In this document: piece by piece, positions 45,376 to 61,049 of the stretch
Layout: each line of letters starts with the position of its first letter
Position numbering within the stretch: the stretch's first letter is position 1
From: Euglena gracilis
Taxonomy: Eukaryota > Euglenida > Euglenophyceae > Euglenales
Length of the DNA: 64,000 bases
Direction: 5' to 3'
NCBI GenBank assembly: GCA_039621445.1
Contig: CP154956.1
Coordinates: 21,355,295-21,419,294 of the forward strand
Notes under the pieces: generated by a model
Told to the model about the DNA's origin: nothing
The model's input: the letters and a program-made list of their open reading frames with translations, nothing else
Databases searched by the model: none
Made by a program: the position numbers and the translations under genes

Positions 45376-47479
45376 GATAGCTACTTTGATGTGCCGGCCG
45401 GATTTGTGCCTACGGGTGTGAAAAACATGCGGATTTCAAAAACCTATCCAGATATCGACAGTTTTGGAGGGGTGGAAGAGGGCCCCAAATGGCAGTGCAA
45501 ACTGTTCCCCTTACATGGCCCCATGGGAAACAATGACTTGACCCCAAAACTGGAAACCGTTCAGGGGTTCCCGTTATTTTCCCCGGGATAGCTACTTTGA
45601 TGTGCCGGCCGGGATTAGTGCCTACGGGTGTGAAAAACATGCGGATGTCAAAAAACTATCCAGATATCGACAGTTTTGGAGGGGTAGAATAAGGCCCCAA
45701 ATGGCAGTACAACCTGTTCCTCTTACATGGCCCCATGGGAAACCATGATTTGACCCCAAAACTGGAAACCGCTCAGGGGTTCCCGTTATGTTCCCCGGGA
45801 TAGATACTTTGATGTGCGGGCCGGATTAGTGCCTACAGGTGTGAAAAACATGCGGATGTCAAAAAACTATTCAGATATCGACAGTTTTGGAGGGGTAGAA
45901 GAAGGCCCCAAATGGCAGTACAACCTGCTCCCCTTACGTGGCCCCATGGGAAACAATGATTTGACCCCAAAACTGGAAACCGATCGGGGGTTCCCGTTAT
46001 GTTCTGCGGGATAGCTACTTTGATGTGCCGGCCGGGTTATTGCCTACGGGTGTGAAAAAACATGCGGATGTCAAAAACTATCCAGATATCGGCAGCTGTG
46101 GTGGGGTAGAAGAGGGCCCCAAATGGCAGTACAGCCTGCTCCCCTTACATGGCCCCATGGGAAACCATGATTTTGCCCTAAACCTGGAAACCGATCGGGG
46201 GTTCCCGTTATGTTCCACGGGATAGCTACTTTGATGTGCCGGCCGGATTAGTGCCTACATGTGTAAAAAACACGCGGATGTCAAAAAACTATCCAGATAT
46301 CGACAGTTGTGGAAGAAGGCCCCAAATGGCAGTACAACCTGTTCCCCTTACATGGCCCCATGGGAAACCATGATTCGACCCCAAAACTGGAAATCGTTCA
46401 GGGGTTCCCGTTATGTTCCGCGGGATAGCTACTTTGATGTGCCGGCCGGATTAGTGCCTACGGGTTTGAAAAACATGCGGATGTCAAAAACCTATCCAGA
46501 TATCGACAGTTTTGTAGGGGTGGAAGAGGGCCCCAAATGGCAGTACAAACCTGTTCCCCTTCCATGGCCCCATGGGAAACCATGATTTGACCCCAAAACT
46601 GGAAATCGTTCAGGGGTTCCCGTTATGTTCCCCGGGATAGCTACTTTGATGTGCCGGCCGGATTAGCGCCTACGGGTGTGAAAAACATGCGGATGTCAAA
46701 AACCTATCCAGATATCGACAGTTTTGTAGGGGTGGAAGAGGGCCCCAAATGGCAGTGCAAACTGTTCCCCTTACATGGCCCCATGGGAAACAATGATTTG
46801 ACCCCAAAACTGGAAACCGTTCAGGGGTTCCCGTTATGTTCCCCGGGATAGCTACTTTGATGTGCCGGCCGGATTAGTGCCTACGGGTGTGAAAAACATG
46901 CGGATGTCAAAAAACTATCCAGATATCGACAGTTTTGGAGGGGTAGAATAAGGCGCCAAATGGCAGTACAATCTGTTCCCCTTAAATGGCCCCATGGGAA
47001 ACCATGATTTGACCCTAAAACTGGAAACCGATCGGAGGTTCCCGTTATGTTCCCGGGATAGCTACGTTGATGTGCCGGCCGGATTAGTGCCTACGGGTGT
47101 GAAAAACGTGCGGGTGTCAAAAAACTATCCAGATATCGACAGTTTTGGAGGGGTGGAAGAGGGCCCCAAATTGCAGTGCAACCTGTTCCCCTTACATGGC
47201 CCCATGGGAAACCATGATTTGACCCCAAAACTGGAAACCGATCGGGGGTTCCCGTTATGTTCCGCGCGATAGCTACTTTGATGTGCCGGCCGGATGAGTG
47301 CCTACGGGTGTAAAAAACATGCCGAAGTCAAAAACTATCCAGATATCGGCCGCTGTGGTGGGGTAGAAGAGGGCCCCAAATGGCAGTACAACCTGTTCCC
47401 CTTACATGGCTCCATGGGAAACCATGATTTGACCCCAAAACTGGAAACCGATCGGAGGTTCCCGTTACGTTCCCCGGGA

Positions 47480-50400
47480 TAGCTACGTTGATGTGCCGGC
47501 CGGATTAGTGCCCTGCGGGTGTGAAAAACATGCGGGTGTCAAAAAAGTATCCAGATATCGACAGTTTTGGAGGGGTGGAAGAGGGCCCCAAATGGCAGTG
47601 CAACCTGTTCCCCTTACATGGCCCAATGGGAAACCATGATTTGACCGCAAACTGGAAACCGATCGGGGGTTCCCGTTATGTTCCGCGGGATAGCTTCTTT
47701 GATGTGCCCGCCGGATTAGTGCCTACGGGTGTAAAAAAAATGCGGATGTCAAAAAACTATCCAGATATCGACAGTTTTGGAGGGGTAGAAGAAGGCCCCA
47801 AATGGCAGTACAACCTGTTGTCCTTACATGGCCCCATGGGAAACCATGATTTGACCCCAAAACTGGAAACCGATCGGGGGTTCCCGTTATGTTCCGCCGG
47901 ATAGCTACTTTGATGTGCGGGCCGGATGAGTGCCTACGGGTGTGAAAAACATGCGGACGTCAAAAACTATCCAGATATCGGCAGCTGTGGGGGGGTAGAA
48001 CAGGGCCCCAAACGGCAGTACAACCTGTTCCCCTTACACGGCCCCATGGGAAACCATGATTTGACCCCAAAACTGGAAACCGATCGGGGGTTCCCGTTAT
48101 GTTCCGCGGGATAGCTACTTTGATGTGCCGGCCGGATTAGTGCCTACGGGTGTGAAAAACATGCGGATGTCAAAAACTATCCAGATATCGGCCGCTGTGG
48201 TGGGGTAGAAGAGGGCCCCAAATGGCAGTACAATCTGTTCCCCTTACATGGCCCCATGGGAAACCATGATTTGACCCCAAAACTGGAAACCGATCGGGGG
48301 TTCCCGTTATGTTCCGCGGGATAGCTACTTTGATGTGCCGGCCGGATTAGTGCCTACGGGTGAGAAAAACATGCGGATGTCAAAAAACTGTCCAGATATC
48401 GACAGTTTTGGAGGGGTAGAAGAAGATTGCAGTACAACCTGTTCCCCTTACATGGCCCCATGGGAAACCATGATTTGACCCCAGAACTGGAAACCGATCG
48501 GGGGTTCCCGGTATGTTCCACGGGATAGCTACTCTGATGTGCCGGCCGGATTAGTGCCTACATGTGTGAAAAACACGCGGATGTCAAAAAACTATCCAGA
48601 TATCGACAGTTGTGGAAGAAGGCCCCAAATGGCAGTACAAACCTGTTCCCCTTCCATGGCCCCATGGGAAACCATGATTTGACCCCAAAAACTGGAAACC
48701 GTTCAGGTGTTCCCGTTATGTTCCCCGGGATACCTACTTTGATGTGCCGGCCGGATTAGTGCCTACGGGTGTGAAAAACATGCGGATGTCAAAAACCTAT
48801 CCATATATCGACAGTTTTGTAGGGTGGAAGAGGGCCCCAAATGGCAGTGCAAACTGTTCCCCTTACATGGCCCCATGGGAAACCATGATTTGACCCCAAA
48901 ACTGGAAACCGATCGGAGGTTCCCGTTACGTTCCCCGGGATAGCTACGTTGATGTGCCGGCCGGATTAGTGCCCTGCGGGTGTGAAAAACATGCGGGTGT
49001 CAAAAAAGTATCCAGATATCGACAGTTTTGGAGGGGTGGAAGAGGGCCCCAAATGGCAGTGCAACCTGTTCCCCTTACATGGCCCAATGGGAAACCATGA
49101 TTTGACCGCAAACTGGAAACCGATCGGGGGTTCCCGTTATGTTCCGCGGGATAGCTACTTTGCTGTGCCCGCCGGATTAGTGCCTACGGGTGTAAAAAAA
49201 ATGCGGATGTCAAAAAACTATCCAGATATCGACAGTTTTGGAGGGGTAGAAGAAGGCCCCAAATGGCAGTACAACCTGTTGTCCTTACATGGCCCCATGG
49301 GAAACCATGATTTGACCCCAAAACTGGAAACCGATCGGGGGTTCCCGTTATGTTCCGCCGGATAGCTACTTTGATGTGCCGGCCGGATGAGTGCCTACGG
49401 GTGTGAAAAACATGCGGACGTCAAAAACTATCCAGATATCGGCCGCTGTGGGGGGTAGAAGAGGGCCCCAAACGGCAGTACAACCTGTTCCCCTTACACG
49501 GCCCCATGGGAAACCATGATTTGACCCCAAAACTGGAAACCGATCGGGGGTTCCCGTTATGTTCCGCGGGATAGCTACTTTGATGTGCCGGCCGGATTAG
49601 TGCCTACGGGTGTGAAAAACATGCGGATGTCAAAAACTATCCAGATATCGGCCGCTGTGGTGGGGTAGAAGAGGGCCCCAAATGGCAGTACAATCTGTTC
49701 CCCTTACATGGCCCCATGGGAAACCATGATTTGACCCCAAAACTGGAAACCGATCGGGGGTTCCCGTTATGTTCCGCGGGATAGCTACTTTGATGTGCCG
49801 GCCGGATTAGTGCCTACGGGTGAGAAAAACATGCGGATGTCAAAAAACTATCCAGATATCGACAGTTTTGGAGGGGTAGAAGAAGATTGCAGTACAACCT
49901 GTTCCCCTTACATGGCCCCATGGGAAACCATGATTTGACCCCAGAACTGGAAACCGATCGGGGGTTCCCGTTATGTTCAGCGGGATAGCTACTTTGATGT
50001 GCCGGCCGGGTTATTGCCTACGGGTGTGAATAACATGCGGATGTCAAAAACTATCCAGATATCGACAGTTTTGGAGGGGTAGAAGAAGGCCCCAAATGGC
50101 AGTACAACCTGCTCCCCTTACATGGCCCCATGGGAAACCATGATTTGGCCCTAAAACTGGAAACCGATCGGGGGTTCCCGTTATGTTCGCCGGGATAGCT
50201 ACTTTGATGTGCCGGCCGGATTAGTGCCTACATGTGAGAAAAACACGCGGATGTCAAAAAACTATCCAGATATCGACAGTTGTGGAAGAAGACCCCAAAT
50301 GGCAGTACAACCTGTTCCCACTCCATGGCCCCATGGGAAACCATGATTTGACCCCAAAACTGGAAACCGTTCAGGGGTTCCCGTTATGTTCCCCGGGATA

Positions 50401-53400
50401 GCTTCTTTGATGTGCAGGCCGAATTAGTGCCTACGGGTGTGAAAAACATGCGGATGTCAAAAAACTGTTCAGATATCGACAGTTTTGGAGGGGTAGAAGA
50501 AGGCCCCAAATGGCAGTACAATCTGTTCCCCTTACATGGCCCCATGGGAAACCATGATTTGACCCCAAAACTGGAAACCGATCGGGGGTTCCCGTTATGT
50601 TCCGCGGGATAGCTACTTTGATGTGCCGGCCGGATTAGTGCCTACGGGTGAGAAAAACATGCGGATGTCAAAAAACTATCCAGATATCGACAGTTTTGGA
50701 GGGGTAGAAGAAGATTGCAGTACAACCTGTTCCCCTTACATGGCCCCATGGGAAACCATGATTTGACCCCAGAACTGGAAACCGATCGGGGGTTCCCGTT
50801 ATGTTCAGCGGGATAGCTACTTTGATGTGCCGGCCGGGTTATTGCCTACGGGTGTGAATAACATGCGGATGTCAAAAACTATCCAGATATCGACAGTTTT
50901 GGAGGGGTAGAAGAAGGCCCCAAATGGCAGTACAACCTGCTCCCCTTACATGGCCCCATGGGAAACCATGATTTGGCCCTAAAACTGGAAACCGATCGGG
51001 GGTTCCCGTTATGTTCGCCGGGATAGCTACTTTGATGTGCCGGCCGGATTAGTGCCTACATGTGAGAAAAACACGCGGATGTCAAAAAACTATCCAGATA
51101 TCGACAGTTGTGGAAGAAGACCCCAAATGGCAGTACAACCTGTTCCCACTCCATGGCCCCATGGGAAACCATGATTTGACCCCAAAACTGGAAACCGTTC
51201 AGGGGTTCCCGTTATGTTCCCCGGGATAGCTTCTTTGATGTGCAGGCCGAATTAGTGCCTACGGGTGTGAAAAACATGCGGATGTCAAAAAACTGTTCAG
51301 ATATCGACAGTTTTGGAGGTGTAGAAGAAGGCCCCAGATGGCAGTACAATCTGTTCCCCTTACATGGCCCCATGGGAAACCATGATTTAACCACAAAACT
51401 GGAAACCGATCGGGGGTTCCCGTTATGTTCCCGGGATAGCTACGTTGATGTGCCGGCCGGATTAGTGCCTACGGGTGTGAAAAACATGCGGGTGTCAAAA
51501 ACTATCCAGATATCGGCAGCTGTGGTGGGGTAGAAGAGGGCCCCAAATGGCAGTGCAAACTGTTCCCCTTACATGGCCCAATGGGAAACCATGATTTGAC
51601 CGCAAACTGGAAACCGATCGGGGGTTCCCGTTATGTTCCGCGGGATAGCTTCTTTGATGTGCCCGCCGGATTAGTGCCTACGGGTGTAAAAAAAATGCGG
51701 ATGTCAAAAAACTATCCAGATATCGACAGTTTTGGAGGGGTAGAAGAAGGCCCCAAATGGCAGTACAACCTGTTGTCCTTACATGGCCCCATGGGAAACC
51801 ATGATTTGACCCCAAAACTGGAAACCGATCGGGGGTTCCCGTTATGTTCCGCCGGATAGCTACTTTGATGTGCGGGCCGGATGAGTGCCTACGGGTGTGA
51901 AAAACATGCGGACGTCAAAAACTATCCAGATATCGGCAGCTGTGGGGGGGTAGAACAGGGCCCCAAACGGCAGTACAACCTGTTCCCCTTACATGGCCCC
52001 ATGGGAAACCATGATTTGACCCCAAAACTGGAAACCGATCGGGGGTTCCCGTTATGTTCCGCGGGATAGCTACTTTGATGTGCCGGCCGGATTAGTGCCT
52101 ACGGGTGTGAAAAACATGCGGATGTCAAAAACTATCCAGATATCGGCCGCTGTGGTGGGGTAGAAGAGGGCCCCAAATGGCAGTACAATCTGTTCCCCTT
52201 ACATGGCCCCATGGGAAACCATGATTTGACCCCAAAACTGGAAACCGATCGGGGGTTCCCGTTATGTTCCGCGGGATAGCTACTTTGATGTGCCGGCCGG
52301 ATTAGTGCCTACGGGTGAGAAAAACATGCGGATGTCAAAAAACTGTCCAGATATCGACAGTTTTGGAGGGGTAGAAGAAGATTGCAGTACAACCTGTTCC
52401 CCTTACATGGCCCCATGGGAAACCATGATTTGACCCCAAAACTGGAAACCGATCGGGGGTTCCCGTTATGTTCCACGGGATAGCTACTTTGATGTGCCGG
52501 CCGGATTAGTGCCTACATGTGTGAAAAACACGCGGATGTCAAAAAACTATCCAGATATCGACAGTTGTGGAAGAAGGCCCCAAATGGCAGTACAAACCTG
52601 TTCCCCTTCCATGGCCCCATGGGAAACCATGATTTAACCACAAAACTGGAAACCGATCGGGGGTTCCCGTTATGTTCCCGGGATAGCTACGTTGATGTGC
52701 CGGCCGGATTAGTGCCTACGGGTGTGAAAAACATGCGGGTGTCAAAAACTATCCAGATATCGGCAGCTGTGGTGGGGTAGAAGAAGGCCCCAGATGGCAG
52801 TACAATCTGTTCCCCTTACGTGGCCCCATGGGAAACCATGATTTGACCCCAAAACTGGAAACCGATCGGGGGTTCCCGTTATGTTCCGCGGGATAGCTAC
52901 TTTGATGTGCCGGCCGGATTAGTGCCTACGGGTGAGAAAAACATGCGGATGTCAAAAAACTGTCCAGATATCGACAGTTTTGGAGGGGTAGAAGAAGATT
53001 GCAGTACAACCTGTTCCCCTTACATGGCCCCATGGGAAACCATGACTTGACCCCAGAACTGGAAACCGATCGGGGGTTCCCGGTATGTTCCACGGGATAG
53101 CTACTTTGATGTGCCGGCCGGATTAGTGCCTACATGTGTGAAAAACACGCGGATGTCAAAAAACTATCCAGATATCGACAGTTGTGGAAGAAGGCCCCAA
53201 ATGGCAGTACAAACCTGTTCCCCTTCCATGGCCCCATGGGAAACCATGATTTGACCCCAAAAACTGGAAACCGTTCAGGTGTTCCCGTTATGTTCCCCGG
53301 GATACCTACTTTGATGTGCCGGCCGGATTAGTGCCTACGGGTGTGAAAAACATGCGGATGTCAAAAACCTATCCATATATCGACAGTTTTGTAGGGTGGA

Positions 53401-55070
53401 AGAGGGCCCCAAATGGCAGTGCAAACTGTTCCCCTTACATGGCCCCATGGGAAACCATGATTTGACCCCAAAACTGGAAACCGATCGGAGGTTCCCGTTA
53501 CGTTCCCCGGGATAGCTACGTTGATGTGCCGGCCGGATTAGTGCCCTGCGGGTGTGAAAAACATGCGGGTGTCAAAAAAGTATCCAGATATCGACAGTTT
53601 TGGAGGGGTAGAAGAAGGCCCCAAATGGCAGTACAACCTGTTGTCCTTACATGGCCCCATGGGAAACCATGATTTGACCCCAAAACTGGAAACCGATCGG
53701 GGGTTCCCGTTATGTTCCGCCGGATAGCTACTTTGATGTGCCGGCCGGATGAGTGCCTACGGGTGTGAAAAACATGCGGACGTCAAAAACTATCCAGATA
53801 TCGGCCGCTGTGGGGGGTAGAAGAGGGCCCCAAACGGCAGTACAACCTGTTCCCCTTACACGGCCCCATGGGAAACCATGATTTGACCCCAAAACTGGAA
53901 ACCGATCGGGGGTTCCCGTTATGTTCCGCGGGATAGCTACTTTGATGTGCCGGCCGGATTAGTGCCTACGGGTGTGAAAAACATGCGGATGTCAAAAACT
54001 ATCCAGATATCGGCCGCTGTGGTGGGGTAGAAGAGGGCCCCAAATGGCAGTACAATCTGTTCCCCTTACATGGCCCCATGGGAAACCATGATTTGACCCC
54101 AAAACTGGAAACCGATCGGGGGTTCCCGTTATGTTCCGCGGGATAGCTACTTTGATGTGCCGGCCGGATTAGTGCCTACGGGTGAGAAAAACATGCGGAT
54201 GTCAAAAACTATCCAGATATCGACAGTTTTGGAGGGGTAGAAGAAGATTGCAGTACAACCTGTTCCCCTTACATGGCCCCATGGGAAACCATGATTTGAC
54301 CCCAGAACTGGAAACCGATCGGGGGTTCCCGTTATGTTCCCCGGGATAGCTACTTTGATGTGCCGGCCGGGTTATTGCCTACGGGTGTGAATAACATGCG
54401 GATGTCAAAAACTATCCAGATATCGACAGTTTTGGAGGGGTAGAAGAAGGCCCCAAATGGCAGTACAACCTGCTCCCCTTACATGGCCCCATGGGAAACC
54501 ATGATTTGGCCCTAAAACTGGAAACCGATCGGGGGTTCCCGTTATGTTCGCCGGGATAGCTACTTTGATGTGCCGGCCGGATTAGTGCCTACATGTGAGA
54601 AAAACACGCGGATGTCAAAAAACTATCCAGATATCGACAGTTGTGGAAGAAAACCCCAAATGGCAGTACAACCTGTTCCCACTCCATGGCCCCATGGGAA
54701 ACCATGATTTGACCCCAAAACTGGAAACCGTTCAGGGGTTCCCGTTATGTTCCCCGGGATAGCTTCTTTGATGTGCAGGCCGAATTAGTGCCTACGGGTG
54801 TGAAAAACATGCGGATGTCAAAAAACTGTTCAGATATCGACAGTTTTGGAGGTGTAGAAGAAGGCCCCAGATGGCAGTACAATCTGTTCCCCTTACATGG
54901 CCCCATGGGAAACCATGATTTAACCACAAAACTGGAAACCGATCGGGGGTTCCCGTTATGTTCCCGGGATAGCTACGTTGATGTGCCGGCCGGATTAGTG
55001 CCTACGGGTGTGAAAAACATGTGGGTGTCAAAAACTATCCAGATATCGGCAGCTGTGGTGGGGTAGAAGA
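47480..55070. repeat. Nested higher-order repeats in satellite 2 (0.83, 1.46 and 3.53 kb displacements)
   Basis: 47521-47904 recurs at 48982-49365 (1461 bp). 50412 onwards recurs at 51240 (828 bp). 51212-51500 recurs at 54745-55030 (3533 bp). 48562-48759 recurs at 53134-53331 (4572 bp). The overlapping displacements show repeated rounds of block duplication and deletion within this part of the array. Confidence 0.85.
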
Positions 55071-58000
55071 GGGCCCCAAATGGCAGTGCAAACTGTTCCC
55101 CTTACATGGCCCCATGGGAAACCATGATTTGACCCCAAAACTGGAAACCGTTCAGTGGTTCCCGTTATGTTTCCCGGGATAGCTACGTTGATGTGCCGGC
55201 CGGATTAGTGCCTACGGGTGTGAAAAACATGCGGATGTCAAAAACTATCCAGATATCGGCAGCTGTGGTGGGGTAGAAGAAGGCCCCAAATGGCAGTACA
55301 ACCTGCTCCCCTTACATGGCCCCATGGGAAACCATGATTTTGCCCTAAAACTGGAAACCGATCGGGGGTTCCCGTTATGTACCCCGGGATAGCTACTTTG
55401 ATGTGCCGACCGGATTAGTGCCTACGGGTGTAAAAAACATGCGGATGTCAAAAAACTATCCAGATATCGACAGTTTTGGAGGGGTAGAATAAGGCCCCAA
55501 ATGGCAGTACAATCTGTTCCCATTACATGGCCCCATAGGAAACCATGATTTGACCCCAAAACTGGAAACCGATCGGAGGTTCCCGTTATGTTCCCGGGAT
55601 AGCTACGTTGATGTGCCGGCCGGATTAGTGCCTACGGGTGTGAAAAACATGCGGGTGTCAAAAAACTATCCAGATATCGACAGTTTTGGAGGGGTGGAAG
55701 AGGGCCCCAAATTGCAGTGCAACCTGTTCCCCTTACATGGCCCCATGGGAAACCATGATTTGACCCCAAAAATGGAAACCGATCGGGGGTTCCCGTTATG
55801 TTCCGCGGGATAGCTACTTTGATGTGGCCGCTGGATTAGCGCCTACGGGTGTAAAAACATGCGGATGTCAAAAAACTATCCAGATATCGACAGTTTTGGA
55901 GGAGTAGAAGAAGGCCCCAAACGGCAGTACAACCTGTTCTCCTTACATGGCCCCATGGGAAACCATGATTTGACCCCAAAACTGGAAACCGATCGGGGGT
56001 TCCCGTTATGTTCCGCGGGATAGATACTTTGATGTGCCGGCCGGATTAGTGCCTACGGGTGAGAAAAACATGCGGATGTCAAAAAACTATCCTGATATCG
56101 ACAGTTTTGGAGGGGTAGAAGAAGGCCCCAAATGGCAGTACAACCTGTTCCCCTTACGTGGCCCCATGGGAAACCATGATTTGGCCCTAAAACTGGAAAC
56201 CGATCGGGGTTCCCGTTATGTTCCCCGGGATAGCTACTTTGATGTGCCGGCCGGATTAGTGCCTACATGTGTGAAAAACACGCGGATGTCAAAAAACTAT
56301 CCAGATATCGACAGTTGTGGAAGAAGGCCCCAAATGGCAGTACAACCTGTTCCCCTTCCATGGCCCCATGGGAAACCATGATTTGACCCCAAAACTGGAA
56401 ACCGTTCAGGTGTTCCCGTTATGTTCCCCGGGATAGCTACTTTGATGTGCCGGCCGGATTAGTGCCTACGGGTGTGAAAAACATGCGGATGTCCAAAACC
56501 TATCCATATCGACAGTTTTGTAGGGTGGAAGAGGGCCCCAAATGGCAGTACAAACTGTTCCCCTTACATGGCCCCATGGGAAACCATGATTTGACCCCAG
56601 AACTGGAAACCGATCGGAGGTTCCCGTTATGTTCCGCGGGATAGCTACTTTGATGTGCCGGCCGGATTAGTGCCTGCGGGTGTGAAAAACATGCGGGTGT
56701 TAAAAAAGTATCCAGATATCGACAGTTTTGGAGGGGTAGAAGAAGGCCCCAAACGGCAGTACAACCTGTTCCCCTTACACGGCCCCATGGGAAACCATGA
56801 TTTGACCCCAAAACTGGAAACCGATCGGGGGTTCCCGTTATGTTCCGCGGGATAGCTACTTTGATGTGCCGGCCAGATTAGTGCCTACAGGTGAGAAAAA
56901 AATGCGGATGTCAAAAAACTATCCAGATATCGACAGTTTTGGAGGGGTAGAAGAAGGCCCCAAATGGCAGTACAATCTGTTCCCCTTACATGGCCCCATG
57001 GGAAACCATGATTTGACCCCAAAACTGGAAACCGATCGGGGGTTCCCGTTATGTTCCGCGGGATAGCTACTTTGATGTGCCGGCCGGATTAGTGCCTACG
57101 GGTGAGAAAAACATGCGGATGTCAAAAAACTATCCAGATATCGACAGTTTTGGAGGGGTAGAAGAAGATTGCAGTACAACCTGTTCCCCTTACATGGCCC
57201 CATGGGAAACCATGATTTGACCCCAGAACTGGAAACCGATCGGGGGTTCCCGTTATTTTCAGCGGGATAGCTACTTTGATGTGCCGGCCGGGGTATTGCC
57301 TACGGGTGTGAATAACATGCAGATGTTAAAAACTATCCAGATATCGACAGTTTTGGAGGGGTAGAAGAAGGCCCCAAATGGCAGTACAACCTGCTCCCCT
57401 TACATGGCCCCATGGGAAACCATGATTTGGCCCTAAAACTGGAAACCGATCGGGGGTTCCCGTTATGTTCCGCGGGATAGCTACTTTGATGTGCCGGCCG
57501 GATTAGTGCCTACATGTGAGAAAAACACGCGGATGTCAAAAAACTATCCAGATATCGAAAGTTGTGGAAGAAGACCCCAAATGGCAGTACAACCTGTTCC
57601 CACTCCACGGCCCCATGGGAAACCATGATTTGACCCCAAAACTGGAAACCGTTCATGGGTTCCCGTTATGTTCCCCGGGATAGCTACATTGATGTGCCCG
57701 CCGGGTTAGTGCCTACGGGTGTGAAAAACATGCGGATGTCAAAAACTATCCAGATATCGGCAGCTGAGGTGGGGTAGTAGAGGGCCCCAAATGGCAGTAC
57801 AACCTGCTCCCCTTACATGGCCCCATGGGAAACCATGATTTGGCCCTAAAACTGGAAACCGATCGGGGGTTCCCGTTATGTTCGCCGGGATAGCTACTTT
57901 GATGTGCCGGCCGGATTAGTGCCTACGGTCGTGAAAAACATGCGGATGTCAAAAAACTATCCATATATCGACAGTTGTGGAAGAAGACCCCAAATGGCAG

Positions 58001-61000
58001 TACAACCTGTTCCCACTCCATGGCCCCATGGGAAACCATGATTTGACCCCAAAACTGGAAACCGTTCAGGGGTTCCCGTTATGTTCCCCGGGATAGCTAC
58101 TTTGATGTGCCCGCCGGATTAGTGCCTACGGGTGTAAAAAAAATGCGGATGTCAAAAACTATCCAGATATCGACAGTTGTGGAAGAAGGCCCCAAATGGC
58201 AGTACAACCTGTTCTCCTTCCATGGCCCCATGGGAAACCATGATTTGACCCCAAAACTGGAAACCGTTCAGGGGTTCCCGTTATGTTCCCCGGGATAGCT
58301 ACTTTGATGTGCCGACCGGACTAGTGCCTACGGGTGTGAAAAACATGCCGATGTCAAAAAAACTATCCATATATCGACAGTTTTGGAGGGGTGGAGGAGG
58401 GCCCCAAATGGCAGTACAACCTGTTCCCCTTACATGGCCCCATGGGAAACCATGATTCGACCCCAAAACTGGAAACCGATCGGGGGCCCCGTTATGTTCC
58501 GCGGGATAGCTACTTTGACGTGCCGGCCGGATTAGTGCCTACGGGTGTGAAAAACAGGCGGACGTCAAACACTATCCAGATATCGACAGTTGTGGAAGAA
58601 GGCCCCAAATGGCAGTACAACCTGTTCCCCTTCCATGACCCCATGGGAAACCATGATTTGACCCAAAACTGGAAACCGATCGGGGGTTCCCGTTATGTTC
58701 CGCGGGATAGCTACTTTGATGTGCCGGCCGGATTAGTGCCTACTGGTGTGAAAAACATGCGGATGTCAAAAACTATCCAGATATCGGCAGTTTTGGAGGG
58801 GTAGAAGAGGGCCCCAAATGGAAGTACAACCTGTTCCCCTTACATGGCCCCATGGGAAACCATGATTTGGCCCCAAAACTGGAAACTGATCGGGGGTTCC
58901 CGTTATGTTCCGCGGGATAGCTACTTTGATGTGCCGGCCGGATTAGTGCCTACGGGTGTGAAAAACGTGCGGATGTCAAAAAACTATCCAGATATCGGCA
59001 GTTGTGTTGGGGTAGAAGAGGGCCCCAAATGGCAGTACAACCTGTTCCCCTTACATGGCCCCATGGGAAACCATGATTTGGCCCCGAAACTGGAGACCGA
59101 TCGGGGGTTCCCGTTACGTTCCCCGGGATAGCTACTTTGATGTGCCGGCCGGATTAGTGCCTACGGGTCTGAAAAACACGCGGTTGTCAAAAAACTATCC
59201 ACATATCGACAGTTTTGGAGGGGTGGGAGAGGGCCCCAAATGGCAGTACAACCTGTTCCCCTTACATGGCCCCATGGGAAACCATGATTTGACCCGAAAA
59301 CTGGAAACCGATCGGGGGTTCCCGTTATGTTCCCCGGGATAGCTACTTTGATGTGCCGGCCGGATTAGTGCCTACGGCTGTGAAAAACACGCGGATGTCA
59401 AAAAACTATCCAGATATCGACAGTTTTGGAGGGGTGGGAGAGGGCCCCAAATGGCAGTACAACCTGTTCCCCTTACATGGCCCCATGGGAAACCGTGATT
59501 TGCCCCCAAAACTGGAAACCGAACGCGGGTTCCCGCTATGTTCCCCGGGATAGCTACTTTGACGTGCTGGCCGGATTAGTGCCTACGTGTGTGAAAAACA
59601 TGCGGATGTCAAAAAACTATCCAGATATCGACAGTTTTGGAGGGGTAGAAGAGGGCCCCAAATGGCAGTACAACCTGTTCCCCTTCCACGGCCCCATGGG
59701 AAACTATGATTTGACCCCAAAACTGGAAACCGATCGGGGGTTCCCGTTATGTTCCCCGGGACAGCTACTTTGATGTGCCGGCCGGATTAGTGCCTACGGG
59801 TGTAAAGAACATGCGGATGTCAAAAAACTATCCAGATATCGGCAGTTGTGGTGGGGTAGAAGAGGGCCCCAAATGGCAGTACAACCTGTTCCCCTTCCAT
59901 GGCCCCTTGGGAAACCATGATTTGGCCCCAAAACTGGAAACCGATCGGGGGTTCCCGTTATGTTCCCCGGGATAGCTACTTTGATGTGCCGGCCGGATTA
60001 GTGCCTACGGGTGTGAAAAACACGCGGATGTCAAAAAACTATCCAGATATCGACAGTTTTGGAGGGGTGGAAGAGGGCCCCAAATGGCAGTACAACCTGT
60101 TCCCCTTACATGGCCCCATGGGAAACCATGTTTTGACCCCAAAACTGGAAACCGATCGGGGGTTCCCGTTATGTTCCCCGGGACAGCTACTTTGATGTGC
60201 CGGCCGGATTAGTGCCTACGGTTGTGAAAAACATGCGGATGTCAAAAAACTATCCATATATCGACCGTTTTGGAGAGGTGAAAGAGGGCCCCAAATGGCA
60301 GTACAACCTGTTCCCCTAACATAGCCCCATGGGAAAACATGATTTTGCCCCAAAACTGGAAACCGATCGGGGGTTCCCGTTATGTTCCCCGGGATAGCTA
60401 CTTTGATGTGCCGGCCGGATTAGTGCCTACAAGTGTGAAAAACATGCGGGTGTCAAAAAACTATCCACATATCGACAGTTTTGGAGGGGTGGAAGAGTGC
60501 CCCAAATGGCAGTACAACCTGTTCCCCTTACATTGCCATGGGAAACCATGATTTGACCCCAAAACTGGAACCGATCGGGGCTTCCCGTTATGTTCCGCGG
60601 GATAGCTACTTTGATGTGCCGGCCGGATTAGTGTCTACGGGTGTGAAAAAACACGCGGATGTCAAAAAAATTCGCCAGGTATCGACAGTTGTGGACGGGT
60701 GGAAGAGGGCCCCAAATGGCAGTACAACCTGTTCCCCTTACATGGCCCCATGGGAAACCACGATTTGACCCCAAAACTGGAAGCCGATCGGGGGTTCCCG
60801 TTATGTTCCCCGGGATAGCTGATTAGTTCCTACGGGAGTAAAAAAACACGCGGATGTCAAAAAAATATCCAGATATCGACAGCTGTGGACGGGTGGAAGA
60901 AGGCGCCAAATGGCAGTACAACCTGTTCCCCTTACATGGCCCCATGGGAAACCATGATTTGACCCAGAACTGGAAACCGATCGGGGTTCCCGTTATGTTC

Positions 61001-61049
61001 CGCGGGATAGCTACTTTGATGTGCCGGCCGGATTAGTGCCTACGGTCGT

